Of a DNA stretch of 64,000 bases, positions 26,143 through 34,439 are shown piece after piece. The DNA lies in NCBI RefSeq assembly GCF_000725345.1, contig NZ_CP008852.1, forward strand, positions 2,571,693 to 2,635,692. The letters run 5' to 3'. Both the position numbers and the translations under genes were made by a program. Position 1 is the stretch's first letter. Each line of letters starts with the position of its first letter. The stretch is from Pelosinus sp. UFO1. Its GTDB lineage: Bacteria; Bacillota; Negativicutes; DSM-13327. Below the pieces are notes generated by a model. The model worked only from the letters and a program-made list of their open reading frames with translations. It was not told the DNA's origin and ran no database searches.

Positions 26143-27002
26143 CTTTTTACACTGCTCCCTTCAGATACAGTATTAGCAGATCCCTGTGACGGATAACTGG
26201 CTGCATAATCATTCCCAGGTACGTGTGGCTCACCGCGAAAATTAATGACATTATTAAATTTATTCTTACACGTTGAAAAATTACCGTCACATCCGGCAAT
26301 ACACTTAAATGTATCACCGACTGCAACGGTAAATGTTACAGGAAGAAATGTCATAATCTTACCATTAATCTGTTTATATTCTTTAATCTCAAATGATTTG
26401 CCATTATTATTTCCGCTGGTAAACTCTAATAGGCCGTAATCAAAGTATTTATCTATATTTACTAAATTGGTATCAAATGTACCGTTTTCATGCACTGCTA
26501 TAACTTGTCCTATAAAAGTATAACTGGTTAAGCTTTTACCGCATTTTGCGTCTCCTATGGTAGCTCTACATGTTTTTTGGTATATGTCGCCCGATTGTTG
26601 TTGGTACGCTTGCATTAAACCTCTTATTTCAGCTGTGAATGCTTGTTTTCCCATGGATATTTGTCCTAATGTTCCACGGCGGATCACACGTATAGGATCA
26701 TTTGTATTTTTCCAGTTACATAAGAATATTTGAATTGCAGCCCCGTCATAACGTCCTGTTAGTATATCTTCTTTTGTTACTTTCTCGCTATCTATCATTC
26801 CGTCTACATCCAAGTTGTCAACTGCCATATCACGGGATGTTTCCACGGCTGTTGGAGTAAATCCAGTAGCTGCTTCATAGGTTACTCCGCCTATCAATAT
26901 ATCCTGATCATGACTGGTAAATCCCATAATAGCACCATCTGCAAGGGTTAATTTCCAACACCATGCGATTGTCGTAACTTCATTTTGAAGCCATGAAATC
27001 AT
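26139..27002 (-). CDS. DUF2163/BR0599-type tail protein with cysteine cluster
   Basis: A 287-aa protein of the GTA g13 type. The C-terminal domain has CIAGCDGNFSTCKNKFNNVINFRGEPHVPG, the BR0599 signature. The analogous region in lambda L holds an iron-sulphur cluster, so these cysteines may bind metal. It builds the tail tip with the DUF2460 and J-like proteins and overlaps both neighbours by 4 bp. Confidence 0.88.
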   Translation of the reverse strand: MISWLQNEVTTIAWCWKLTLADGAIMGFTSHDQDILIGGVTYEAATGFTPTAVETSRDMAVDNLDVDGMIDSEKVTKEDILTGRYDGAAIQIFLCNWKNTNDPIRVIRRGTLGQISMGKQAFTAEIRGLMQAYQQQSGDIYQKTCRATIGDAKCGKSLTSYTFIGQVIAVHENGTFDTNLVNIDKYFDYGLLEFTSGNNNGKSFEIKEYKQINGKIMTFLPVTFTVAVGDTFKCIAGCDGNFSTCKNKFNNVINFRGEPHVPGNDYAASYPSQGSANTVSEGSSVKR

Positions 27003-27637
27003 ATTTTTACCTCAATCAGCGATATTTCCGACATTGAATAGTTGTTAAAATCCTCAATGCTGGTGGGAATATAATCTGCATCAAAACGAACTGGTACATC
27101 AAATTCAAAATCAGCGGTAATAAGTTTGCCGATTAAACTGGTATTGGTGATAGTGATTGCTCCCGATTTATGATTAATCGTAATCCCAGTATTTATATAA
27201 TTTCCTGCGGCATATAAAATGACTGTCCCCTCTACGGGCTTTCGAATGATGCGGGTTTCGCTTTCCTCTCCTGATATATACTTTTTTAATAGTTGCATTT
27301 GACAGGGAACTACATCTACGGTACCGATGATTTGATTTACCGCTTTATAATCTGACCAATCTTTATATCTAAAACCATATGCTCTGCCTTTTCTACACCG
27401 CCTAAAGGTAATTAACTTTGTAATATCCTTTTCATTTTTAACACCATGGGCAACATTATATTTACATCTGCCAAATTCCCAGTTTTGGTTTCTCTGCTCA
27501 CTAGCTGAAGAAGTAGTCATGATGTCAGTGGAGTATTCTGGCCCACCTTCTGCGCCATAACTGATTCCTTCAGGAAACCTTATTTCATGAAATGAATTAC
27601 TGGATGTATATGGTTTTGGTATTATATAATCCGACAT
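26999..27637 (-). CDS. DUF2460 tail protein
   Basis: A 212-aa protein: FHEIRFPEGISYGAEGGPEYSTDI at the start and RAYGFRYKDWSDYKA in the middle are the DUF2460 hallmarks (GTA g12, distal-tail type). It links the tail tube to the tip complex. It directly follows the tape measure with a one-base overlap, as in gene transfer agents. Confidence 0.88.
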   Translation of the reverse strand: MSDYIIPKPYTSSNSFHEIRFPEGISYGAEGGPEYSTDIMTTSSASEQRNQNWEFGRCKYNVAHGVKNEKDITKLITFRRCRKGRAYGFRYKDWSDYKAVNQIIGTVDVVPCQMQLLKKYISGEESETRIIRKPVEGTVILYAAGNYINTGITINHKSGAITITNTSLIGKLITADFEFDVPVRFDADYIPTSIEDFNNYSMSEISLIEVKI

Positions 27638-30600
27638 TATCCATTCCTCCTAAATGCCCGTTGCATACCTCTTGCGGCAGCTGAACCAACTTGACTGCGT
27701 GATTGCCTAAATGATCCAGCATCAGGTGTTGAAACATTCATATTCACAACCACTGGTCGTTGACTTTGTCTTTGCTGTGATTGACCGCCACTTAGAATAT
27801 TTCTAGTTTCATTAGCAGTATGCACATACCCTCCGCGATTAAAATTAATTAATTCAGGACCTTCTTCACCGACTAAGGCTAAACCGCCAGGATAAGAACC
27901 GCCTTTTGCAAAAAATTTTTTCACACTAAGCTTATTTAATTGATTTTGTCCATAGTCACTTATTTTTGGTGTTTTTGAGCTACCTGTCCCGCTCGAAAAA
28001 CTATTTAAAATATTACTAAACCAATTTTGCAAAGGTTGAAAAATCAATTGTTGATAAGCCATTTCAGCGAACATATTTTCTATAGATGTCGAAATATCTT
28101 TTATCGTTCCTTTAATACCTTCTCCTAGACTTTCTACTCCTGTAAGCATGTTTTTAAAATGATCCGAAGTCTTACTATTAACGTTATTCCATGTCTGCAC
28201 CATGTTGTCAGCTAAATCAATTTGCTGATCCTTGATTCTTCGTATAGCTTCGCTTGCTGCAGTAGTCATGTTGCGCCCTGATATTTGTTGCAATTGTTCG
28301 GTGGCGGTTACTTTTTCTTGTTCAAGCTTAACCCGGTCTTCCTTGGAGGTAGTTGCTGCCGTTATTTCAGCATCAATTGCGGTAATCTTAGACTGCAATG
28401 CCTGCCGATTTAATGCATCAATTTCAGCATATGTTTTCCCTTCAAGCTGTCTTAGCATGTTATTATGCTGCACGTCCAAATCATATTGCTGTAGTTTATT
28501 ATCACGGATTTTTTTATTACGGGCAATTAATGCAAGCTCTTTTTTCTGATCAATCTCTTCATTAATTTTTGCTTGTACATTTTCGTATCCATCGCCTTTT
28601 CTTCCAACTTCTTTCTCACGTTCTTCTTTTTCTTTTCTGATTTTTTCCAACTCAATTTGATATTCAGCCTCGGCTTGTGCTTGTTTGTCATTGAGTATTT
28701 GAGCACCCATTAATGCACCATTATTTTTTAAAGCAGTCCATGACTCATTCCATACTTTGTTTATTTTAGCTGTGGCTATTTTTTCATACTCAACCATTTT
28801 ATCTCTAACGGCTTGTGTTTCTATTCCGTATTTCCCAAAATCAATGGCTGATTTATCAAGATCACGTTGCATGTTTGCAAGTTCATCTTTGAGTTTCATT
28901 GATGATAATTCGAAAGTAGTGCTTGATTCTTCTGTTATTTTTTCATTGAGTTTCGCCATCATATCGGCTATTTTATCGTTGAGTTTTTGAGATTCTTCAT
29001 AAGCCTTTTCAGCTGCTCTTGCTTCTTTTGCAGAATTATCTTTTTCTGCTCCAGGAAATTTTAATCCTAAGGCATTAGGGTCAATATTTGGCATTGCAGG
29101 TATTGGCGGGGTATTTCCTTCTTCCATATCTTTTCTAGTCTGATCATAGCTATATTGCTTTTGATATTCATCAGGGGTTAATTCAACTCTAACAGTTTTC
29201 TTAACTATCTCTTTTTTAGGAATAAATCCCTTGTTGGTATACTCTTCTTGTTCAACTTCTTGATTTTTGTAATACTTCCCATCTTCATAAAATACTTCAG
29301 CTTTTTTATTATAGCTATCAATACGGTTCTGATTTTTGAAGTAGTCAATTGCTACGCTCGTTGCCCAAGCAGCTGCTACTCCAACACCTAACCATCCACC
29401 TGCAAGGGCTAGAACAGTTTTCCCTAAACTTCTCACTGCATTACCCATGGCCCCTGCACCTGTGACCGCGGCAACTTGGGCTTCCCTTGCAGCTACAATG
29501 GTGGCTAAATGAGCATCCCGTACAGCGATTAATTGCGTTGCTAGTAAAAAATTACCGTCCTTTGCCATTTTAGCGGCTTGCAATTGCATTAGTCCCGCTT
29601 CTTCTGCTGTTACGCCTAATTTAATATAATCAGCAGCAAGGCCACGTATTTGTCCAGCAAGAACAACATTACCTGATTCCTCTGCTCTTAAAATACCAGC
29701 CGATAAGATTGCATTTTCTTTCTTGGCTACTGCTTTTGCTTTTTCAGCAGCAATGATAGTTGCTGCTGCTCCTTCGACCATAGCCATTTCTTGTGCAATG
29801 AATTTTTGTGCCAAGATACCTTGTTCGGCATATGCTGTTGTTGTCGCCATTACGGTACGCCCTAGCAGACTATTCGACGCTACTGCTCCATTTGTGGCAG
29901 CTGTAACATTTGTATACATGGTTGCTATATTTTGCAGGACATACCATGTAGCAAGCCCACGACCTACAGCGACCACATTGTCAGAAACCCATCCCGCTGC
30001 CGTACCTGCAACTTTAAGGGCAGGAACAGCAACTGTAGTAACTGGTAAAAATAACTCCTGTAGATCATCACCTATTTTTACGATTTTTGTTGATATATTG
30101 GTTAAATCTTTTTGCAGTTCAGGATTTATTTCCACTACCTTTGTTTCTGCATTTATGGTGATAAGTTTATTTCCAATTTCACCTAGCTGATTTTTAATTG
30201 CATCAAATATAGGCACTGTTCCAGTAGATCCAAGTCTAGTGATACCCTCTTTGATTTGATCAATTTTCCCAGAAAATGTGTTTTGAGTGTATTCACTAGC
30301 TACTTTAAAACCTTCGAGACGAGCCATTAAGAACTTGAATAACCCCTCAGAAGATTCCTTTGCTGCTTTAATATCTTTGTCTTTAAGTCCTAAAGCAGTG
30401 GCTAGTGTGCTGCTGGATGCTTGTATGCCACCTTGTACTAAATCACGCAATTCCTGTACTAACTGAGTGTTATTCAACCCTAGAGACTTAACTGCATTTA
30501 CACCCGTACTAGTTAATTGTACAATTTCCTGCATGGTCATTTTCGCGGCAAGACCTGGGCCTAATAGTCCACGATAAGTATTAACCATTTCTTCTGACGT

Positions 30601-30981
30601 GGCAGCAGTTCTTAGAGCCTCATCATTCAACTGTCGCATAGTATCCTTTGAGATACTTATTGCATCGCCCCACTGCATTGTCTCGCCATTTAGCGTAGTC
30701 ATGGACATGAGAATTCCCGCAATACCAATTTCATTTGTTTCCATGGTTCTGCTGAAATTCAGTGTCATATTCATGGCACCACTCGCTGCTGAACTAAGGG
30801 CATTATAGGCCATAACTCCAGCAGCAACTCCAGCGGCATTATAAACCGCGCTACTAGATGAAACACGGCTCATATTTGACACTTGCTGCGTGGCTCGCGC
30901 TACGGAATCTTCTAGTTGTTTAAATGCACCGCTCGCTTGGTCAAATGCCACTATTTTTATTTGTACATCTTTTGCTCCCAT
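27637..30981 (-). CDS. Tail tape measure protein
   Basis: An 1114-aa protein. The N-terminal third is helical and alanine/serine rich (PF20155-like tape-measure N-terminus: RTMETNEIGIAGILMSMTTL). Hydrophobic helices lie near residues 530-550, long charged coiled coils at 680-960, and a glycine-rich tail with GEEGPELINFNRGGYVHTANET, a motif common at tape measure C-termini. The length predicts a tail of roughly 150-170 nm by the usual 0.15 nm per residue rule. It starts in a TAATG overlap with the frameshifted chaperone extension. Confidence 0.93.
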   Translation of the reverse strand: MGAKDVQIKIVAFDQASGAFKQLEDSVARATQQVSNMSRVSSSSAVYNAAGVAAGVMAYNALSSAASGAMNMTLNFSRTMETNEIGIAGILMSMTTLNGETMQWGDAISISKDTMRQLNDEALRTAATSEEMVNTYRGLLGPGLAAKMTMQEIVQLTSTGVNAVKSLGLNNTQLVQELRDLVQGGIQASSSTLATALGLKDKDIKAAKESSEGLFKFLMARLEGFKVASEYTQNTFSGKIDQIKEGITRLGSTGTVPIFDAIKNQLGEIGNKLITINAETKVVEINPELQKDLTNISTKIVKIGDDLQELFLPVTTVAVPALKVAGTAAGWVSDNVVAVGRGLATWYVLQNIATMYTNVTAATNGAVASNSLLGRTVMATTTAYAEQGILAQKFIAQEMAMVEGAAATIIAAEKAKAVAKKENAILSAGILRAEESGNVVLAGQIRGLAADYIKLGVTAEEAGLMQLQAAKMAKDGNFLLATQLIAVRDAHLATIVAAREAQVAAVTGAGAMGNAVRSLGKTVLALAGGWLGVGVAAAWATSVAIDYFKNQNRIDSYNKKAEVFYEDGKYYKNQEVEQEEYTNKGFIPKKEIVKKTVRVELTPDEYQKQYSYDQTRKDMEEGNTPPIPAMPNIDPNALGLKFPGAEKDNSAKEARAAEKAYEESQKLNDKIADMMAKLNEKITEESSTTFELSSMKLKDELANMQRDLDKSAIDFGKYGIETQAVRDKMVEYEKIATAKINKVWNESWTALKNNGALMGAQILNDKQAQAEAEYQIELEKIRKEKEEREKEVGRKGDGYENVQAKINEEIDQKKELALIARNKKIRDNKLQQYDLDVQHNNMLRQLEGKTYAEIDALNRQALQSKITAIDAEITAATTSKEDRVKLEQEKVTATEQLQQISGRNMTTAASEAIRRIKDQQIDLADNMVQTWNNVNSKTSDHFKNMLTGVESLGEGIKGTIKDISTSIENMFAEMAYQQLIFQPLQNWFSNILNSFSSGTGSSKTPKISDYGQNQLNKLSVKKFFAKGGSYPGGLALVGEEGPELINFNRGGYVHTANETRNILSGGQSQQRQSQRPVVVNMNVSTPDAGSFRQSRSQVGSAAARGMQRAFRRNG

Positions 30982-31295
30982 TATTTCTCCTTTCGCGAAT
31001 TATCAATTGTCATACGTTCCAGCAATCTTAATTTCGCAAAATCAGCAGGGTTTAGATCTACATCTAGGAGTTCAATGACAAAATTAATAGCGGTATAATC
31101 TAAACCGATTACGCCGCCATCAATTACTCGCCACTGAGTCTGTATGTTTTTCCAAATACCCCATATCCTTTTGTTTTCGAAAAATAAATTAGGACATTTA
31201 TTTTCGCACTTGGGGCAGTCAGTATTAAGCTTAGCCTTTTGGCATACTTCGCAATACTCTGCCTTTTGCAGATACCACTCCCAAATGCTTCTTAG
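30981..31295 (-). CDS. -1 frame extension of the tail assembly chaperone (GT)
   Basis: The -1 frame is open from the slippery site at 31295-31301 to a TAA at 30981-30983, adding 104 residues to the 121-aa chaperone (225 aa total). It has no start codon of its own at the upstream end. The extension has four CxxC-like cysteines near its start (YCEVCQK, then DCPKCENKC) that could bind zinc, then a helical end (DFAKLRLLERMTIDNSRKEK). This mirrors lambda G/GT, where the GT form recruits tail tube and tape measure. Confidence 0.85.
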   Translation of the reverse strand, partial: LRSIWEWYLQKAEYCEVCQKAKLNTDCPKCENKCPNLFFENKRIWGIWKNIQTQWRVIDGGVIGLDYTAINFVIELLDVDLNPADFAKLRLLERMTIDNSRKEK

Positions 31296-31657
31296 TTTTT
31301 TATTGCTAAATCATCATTATATGTCATATTGTAAGTTCTAAGTGCAATGTAATTTGCTATGTTGTTACTTACATTATCAAGCTGTCCAGGGTAGATGTTG
31401 TCAATGATCCAGTCGTAAGTATCTTCAATTAATTCTCCAAACTTTCTATTTTCACCAGTTTTAGGTTTGCTAAAATTGCAACCCGCTTCATCCATAGCCT
31501 TACGTTCTTTTCTTGTGAGCGGTCGTGGTTCTGGCACAGTCCCAGCTGCTATTAGCTCAAGTAAAATCTCTCTATTTCTAGCTTCTTGCGCTTCGCGTTT
31601 TTCTTCCCGCTCTTTTGCCTCTTTTAGTTCTAATTCTCTAATTTCTTGTTCAGCCAT
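31292..31657 (-). CDS. Tail assembly chaperone (G-like)
   Basis: A 121-aa protein with a charged helical N-terminus (repeats of EREEKREAQEARN) followed by an acidic folded part ending in YNDDLAIKN. It lies between the major tail protein and the tape measure, the invariant site of tail assembly chaperones. Its last sense codons contain a slippery heptamer, so a fraction of ribosomes should continue into the -1 frame. Confidence 0.82.
   Translation of the reverse strand: MAEQEIRELELKEAKEREEKREAQEARNREILLELIAAGTVPEPRPLTRKERKAMDEAGCNFSKPKTGENRKFGELIEDTYDWIIDNIYPGQLDNVSNNIANYIALRTYNMTYNDDLAIKN
31295..31301 (-). promoter_or_regulatory. Programmed -1 ribosomal frameshift site
   Basis: On the minus strand the heptamer is A AAA AAC in the zero frame (ATA AAA AAC), directly followed by the TAA stop of the short product. 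This is a canonical X XXY YYZ slippery sequence. The -1 frame stays open for 315 nt to the tape-measure start. Confidence 0.85.
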
Positions 31658-31678
31658 TTTAAACTACCATCCTTTTTA

Positions 31679-32623
31679 TTAATATGTTGCTTGTCCATTA
31701 ACTAACGTTACGACGATTACTGCATTTTCCACACTGTTACGATAGAACCCCTTAAATGACAATTCCACTACAACACCTTTCGGGCCGTCAATTGTTGGGC
31801 TATTACGTTCATACATTAGTTCAGGGATTTTAAATTCTAATGAGTGCGTGCCATTTGTTAATTTTAATGCTATTTTTGATGTTGTTCCTGCCATGGCTTT
31901 GTTTAACAAGGTAGCATCCGTGAATAAAGCTGTTACATTACCGGATACTCCAATAATTCCCTCATTAACACTTCCCCTAAAGCCACCACTACCCAAAACA
32001 TACGTGTCACCGTCAAGTCCCATATCTAAGTTAAGATCTGCTTTTGTGACAACCGCTAATGATACTCCATTATCCGTAATCGATGCTTGAAAGTTACCGA
32101 ATTTAGTAAGTGGAATAGGCGTTAGCGTTGTATCAAAACTTGCATTAGAGATCGTTTCTTTTGCTCCCATAACATCAATGTTAGCAGTTAAATCACCATC
32201 TCCACCAAAGCTGATCCCAAACTTTCCAACCTTACACCCGTTAAATAAAAAATACTGGCCAATGTCAGGGAATGCTTGTTCTAACACTAATGATGGTTGG
32301 CTTAGACCAGGTTTAAAAACATGTGTATATGGTTCTGATGCTCCCGTTGTCACTGGATCTCCAAAAATCGCTTTAAGCCAGTACCCAATACCTAGTTCAT
32401 CCACTGGCACTGCAATTGATCCTGAAACGTCAATAAACCCCATACTTGGTTGAGCAGGATCACGTCTCCCTGTTATTGTTTTATCTTCCGAAAGATTTTG
32501 TTTCGATTTAACTTTTGATGATTGGATTGGCATTAAAATACCGTTTGGCACCGCTGGTGTCGTATTATAAGTTGTCTCAAAATCCATTGCCAGCTGTCCA
32601 CGGTAACCTTGTGCTTGTGTCAT
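31679..32623 (-). CDS. Major tail tube protein
   Basis: A 314-aa beta-rich protein with the tail-tube pattern KVKSKQNLSEDKTITGRRDP, then VSGSIAVPVDELGIGYWLKAIFGDP and YTHVFKPG. It is preceded by GGAGGTAAAT and lies just upstream of the tail chaperone gene. It should polymerise into the tail tube along the tape measure. Confidence 0.88.
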   Translation of the reverse strand: MTQAQGYRGQLAMDFETTYNTTPAVPNGILMPIQSSKVKSKQNLSEDKTITGRRDPAQPSMGFIDVSGSIAVPVDELGIGYWLKAIFGDPVTTGASEPYTHVFKPGLSQPSLVLEQAFPDIGQYFLFNGCKVGKFGISFGGDGDLTANIDVMGAKETISNASFDTTLTPIPLTKFGNFQASITDNGVSLAVVTKADLNLDMGLDGDTYVLGSGGFRGSVNEGIIGVSGNVTALFTDATLLNKAMAGTTSKIALKLTNGTHSLEFKIPELMYERNSPTIDGPKGVVVELSFKGFYRNSVENAVIVVTLVNGQATY

Positions 32624-32632
32624 ATTTACCTC

Positions 32633-33112
32633 CTAATACTCTAATTTCGTACCCATTGTCACCTGCATGTTTAGCGTCAAATTCATCCTCCCTGGGTACT
32701 GTGGGAAATTGCTACCTGGGTCAATATCATAATCAGCCTCGTTGACTGGGTAACTTGGATTTAATTCTGCTACTGTCTCCAGTATTAGTTGTCCAAGTGT
32801 ATCTGTTTCAACGAGTCCTGGGTATGAGATATCGTTTCCTGAAACAATAGGATTTTTGTTATAAATGCACCATGCAATAGTCGCCATATATGTATTTTCT
32901 GGTTTTCCTGCACCTTCTAACTTTGATCCAGGCAGTAAAACTATATATGGACAATCGTCAGCTATAGGCGGGCTCTTTTCATCATAGCCATCATACAATT
33001 TAAATGTCTTGCCGTATTTTTCTTGACAAAATGCCTCTATCTCTGCACTTCCCCTAATAGCTACGCGCCACCGCTCGGAAATATCAGTAACCTTAATTGT
33101 CGGTATAAACAT
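32633..33112 (-). CDS. Tail terminator / tail completion-like protein
   Basis: A 159-aa protein (RWRVAIRGSAEIEAFCQEKYG, then PYIVLLPGSKLEGAGKPENTYMATIAW) placed between the minor tail protein and the tube gene, where siphophages encode a protein that caps the tube. I assign the role by position; sequence motifs are weak. Confidence 0.6.
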   Translation of the reverse strand: MFIPTIKVTDISERWRVAIRGSAEIEAFCQEKYGKTFKLYDGYDEKSPPIADDCPYIVLLPGSKLEGAGKPENTYMATIAWCIYNKNPIVSGNDISYPGLVETDTLGQLILETVAELNPSYPVNEADYDIDPGSNFPQYPGRMNLTLNMQVTMGTKLEY

Positions 33113-33651
33113 TACACACCTCTTGACTTATTGATATACTCAAATATCTTATCCTCTACCTTTGGACTGATCTTTCCTTCTAGAGCCTTGCGCATAGGAT
33201 CAAATGTCTCACGAGCAGGGATAATCATGGCTGGTTTTGCTGATAAAGGAACGTTTCTAGATTTAAAATAATCACGCATTTTCTGCGTGATTGTCCTTAC
33301 TTGTCCTGCTTCAATTTTTTCACCGCGTTTGATTGCTGAATTTGAAATCCACCCAATTGATTCTGACAAATCAGCAGGATCATATTTTGCTCTTACGGCA
33401 CTCGCCATTTTACCAAGTACCCCAAATGTTTTTTTGTTTGTTTTTTCAAGTTTTGCCCTCATTTCCGCAGGCATAAATTTTGCGTATCTTACTCCACCAG
33501 GCGCACCACTTTTAATGCCATCTTTTATTTCTTTACGGACAAATAAACCAGCTGCCTGCATGCCCTTACGAATCCATACAGGCTGGTTTTTAATCATATC
33601 TTGTAAAAATGGTGTAGCTCCGTCAGATATGTCTATTTTCATGTTTGCCAT
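33112..33651 (-). CDS. Minor tail / HK97 gp10-like morphogenesis protein
   Basis: A 179-aa basic protein, lysine-rich, with a helical core (IRKGMQAAGLFVRKEIKDGIKSGAPGG). It resembles virion-morphogenesis and HK97 gp10-type proteins at the head-tail interface. It overlaps both neighbours by one base. Confidence 0.65.
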   Translation of the reverse strand: MANMKIDISDGATPFLQDMIKNQPVWIRKGMQAAGLFVRKEIKDGIKSGAPGGVRYAKFMPAEMRAKLEKTNKKTFGVLGKMASAVRAKYDPADLSESIGWISNSAIKRGEKIEAGQVRTITQKMRDYFKSRNVPLSAKPAMIIPARETFDPMRKALEGKISPKVEDKIFEYINKSRGV

Positions 33652-34007
33652 TACATTGCACTCTCATTTGCAGTGCATTCGATACGGTATACTCCAGCGG
33701 AATAATTAACTATGTGAGCATAATTCCAAGTTTTGTTTTCATAGGTAATCGTATCGCCTAGTTTCGGATCAAGAATAACAGTAGTAACTGATCCGTCTGG
33801 TTGTTTTATTGAATTTGATTCCTGAACCTCAAAAAATGCCCTATCAGATGTTCCTTGCTGTCCAAAAGTATTACCTTTAGCATTATCCTCACCAATCTCT
33901 ACTATGGCCAAAATTGCGTTATTGTTATATAAAACACTCTCAGCATGTTCATTAGGATTAAAAATGATGATATCCAAGTCAGCTATCATTAAATCTTTTA
34001 AATTCAT
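33651..34007 (-). CDS. Head-tail joining protein
   Basis: A 118-aa protein with a small beta-barrel-like pattern (GDTITYENKTWNYAHIVNYSAGVYRIEC) as seen in FII/stopper-type head-tail connectors. Position between the decoration protein and the gp10-like protein supports the role. Confidence 0.6.
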   Translation of the reverse strand: MNLKDLMIADLDIIIFNPNEHAESVLYNNNAILAIVEIGEDNAKGNTFGQQGTSDRAFFEVQESNSIKQPDGSVTTVILDPKLGDTITYENKTWNYAHIVNYSAGVYRIECTANESAM

Positions 34008-34052
34008 TTTACACCTCCTAGATAGGAGAAAAGAGAGGGATTATCCCCCTCT

Positions 34053-34385
34053 TTAATAGTTAAGCAGCACAGTTGCTGTTGTATCTGCGGTTGCTTTCAC
34101 ATTCATAGCGTATCCGATATGTGTATTACTTGTTGAAACATTAGTAATCTTATTAGCTGTATCATCCCAGAATAACTCATCGCCAATACCCCAGTTAACT
34201 CCAGTTGCGGATGGGCATGTTCCGATTCCTTCTAGCAATACTGCACCTGTTGCGCCGTTAGCAATATTAGTTAATGCAATGCCACATATCTTCCCTAACG
34301 GAATTACTTGTCCTACCACAATATCTGCTGTAGCCGTGTAGTCAATGCTTCTATCATCTTGCATAAAAGTAAATTCTTTAGCCAT
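34053..34385 (-). CDS. DUF2190-like capsid decoration protein
   Basis: A 110-aa protein with the DUF2190 pattern ATADIVVGQVIPLGKICGIAL and ANGATGAVLLEGI. Such proteins are encoded directly after the capsid gene and stabilise the head. A hairpin separates it from the capsid gene, and it has its own ribosome-binding site. Confidence 0.82.
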   Translation of the reverse strand: MAKEFTFMQDDRSIDYTATADIVVGQVIPLGKICGIALTNIANGATGAVLLEGIGTCPSATGVNWGIGDELFWDDTANKITNVSTSNTHIGYAMNVKATADTTATVLLNY

Positions 34386-34412
34386 ATTATTTAATTCCTC
34401 CTAATTTTAATA

Positions 34413-34433
34413 GGCCGTAAATACTACGGCCTT
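34413..34433 (-). terminator. Intercistronic hairpin between capsid and decoration genes
   Basis: AGGCCGTA / TACGGCCT perfect 8-bp stem followed by TATTAAAATT on the minus strand. It lacks a full T-run, so it may be a leaky terminator or an mRNA-stabilising stem setting the ratio of capsid to later products. Confidence 0.55.
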
Positions 34434-34439
34434 AATTTA

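Noticed and set aside
29723-30190. A 155-aa plus-strand ORF inside the tape measure gene
   Set aside because: Alanine-rich shadow of the tape measure coding sequence, without translation signals.
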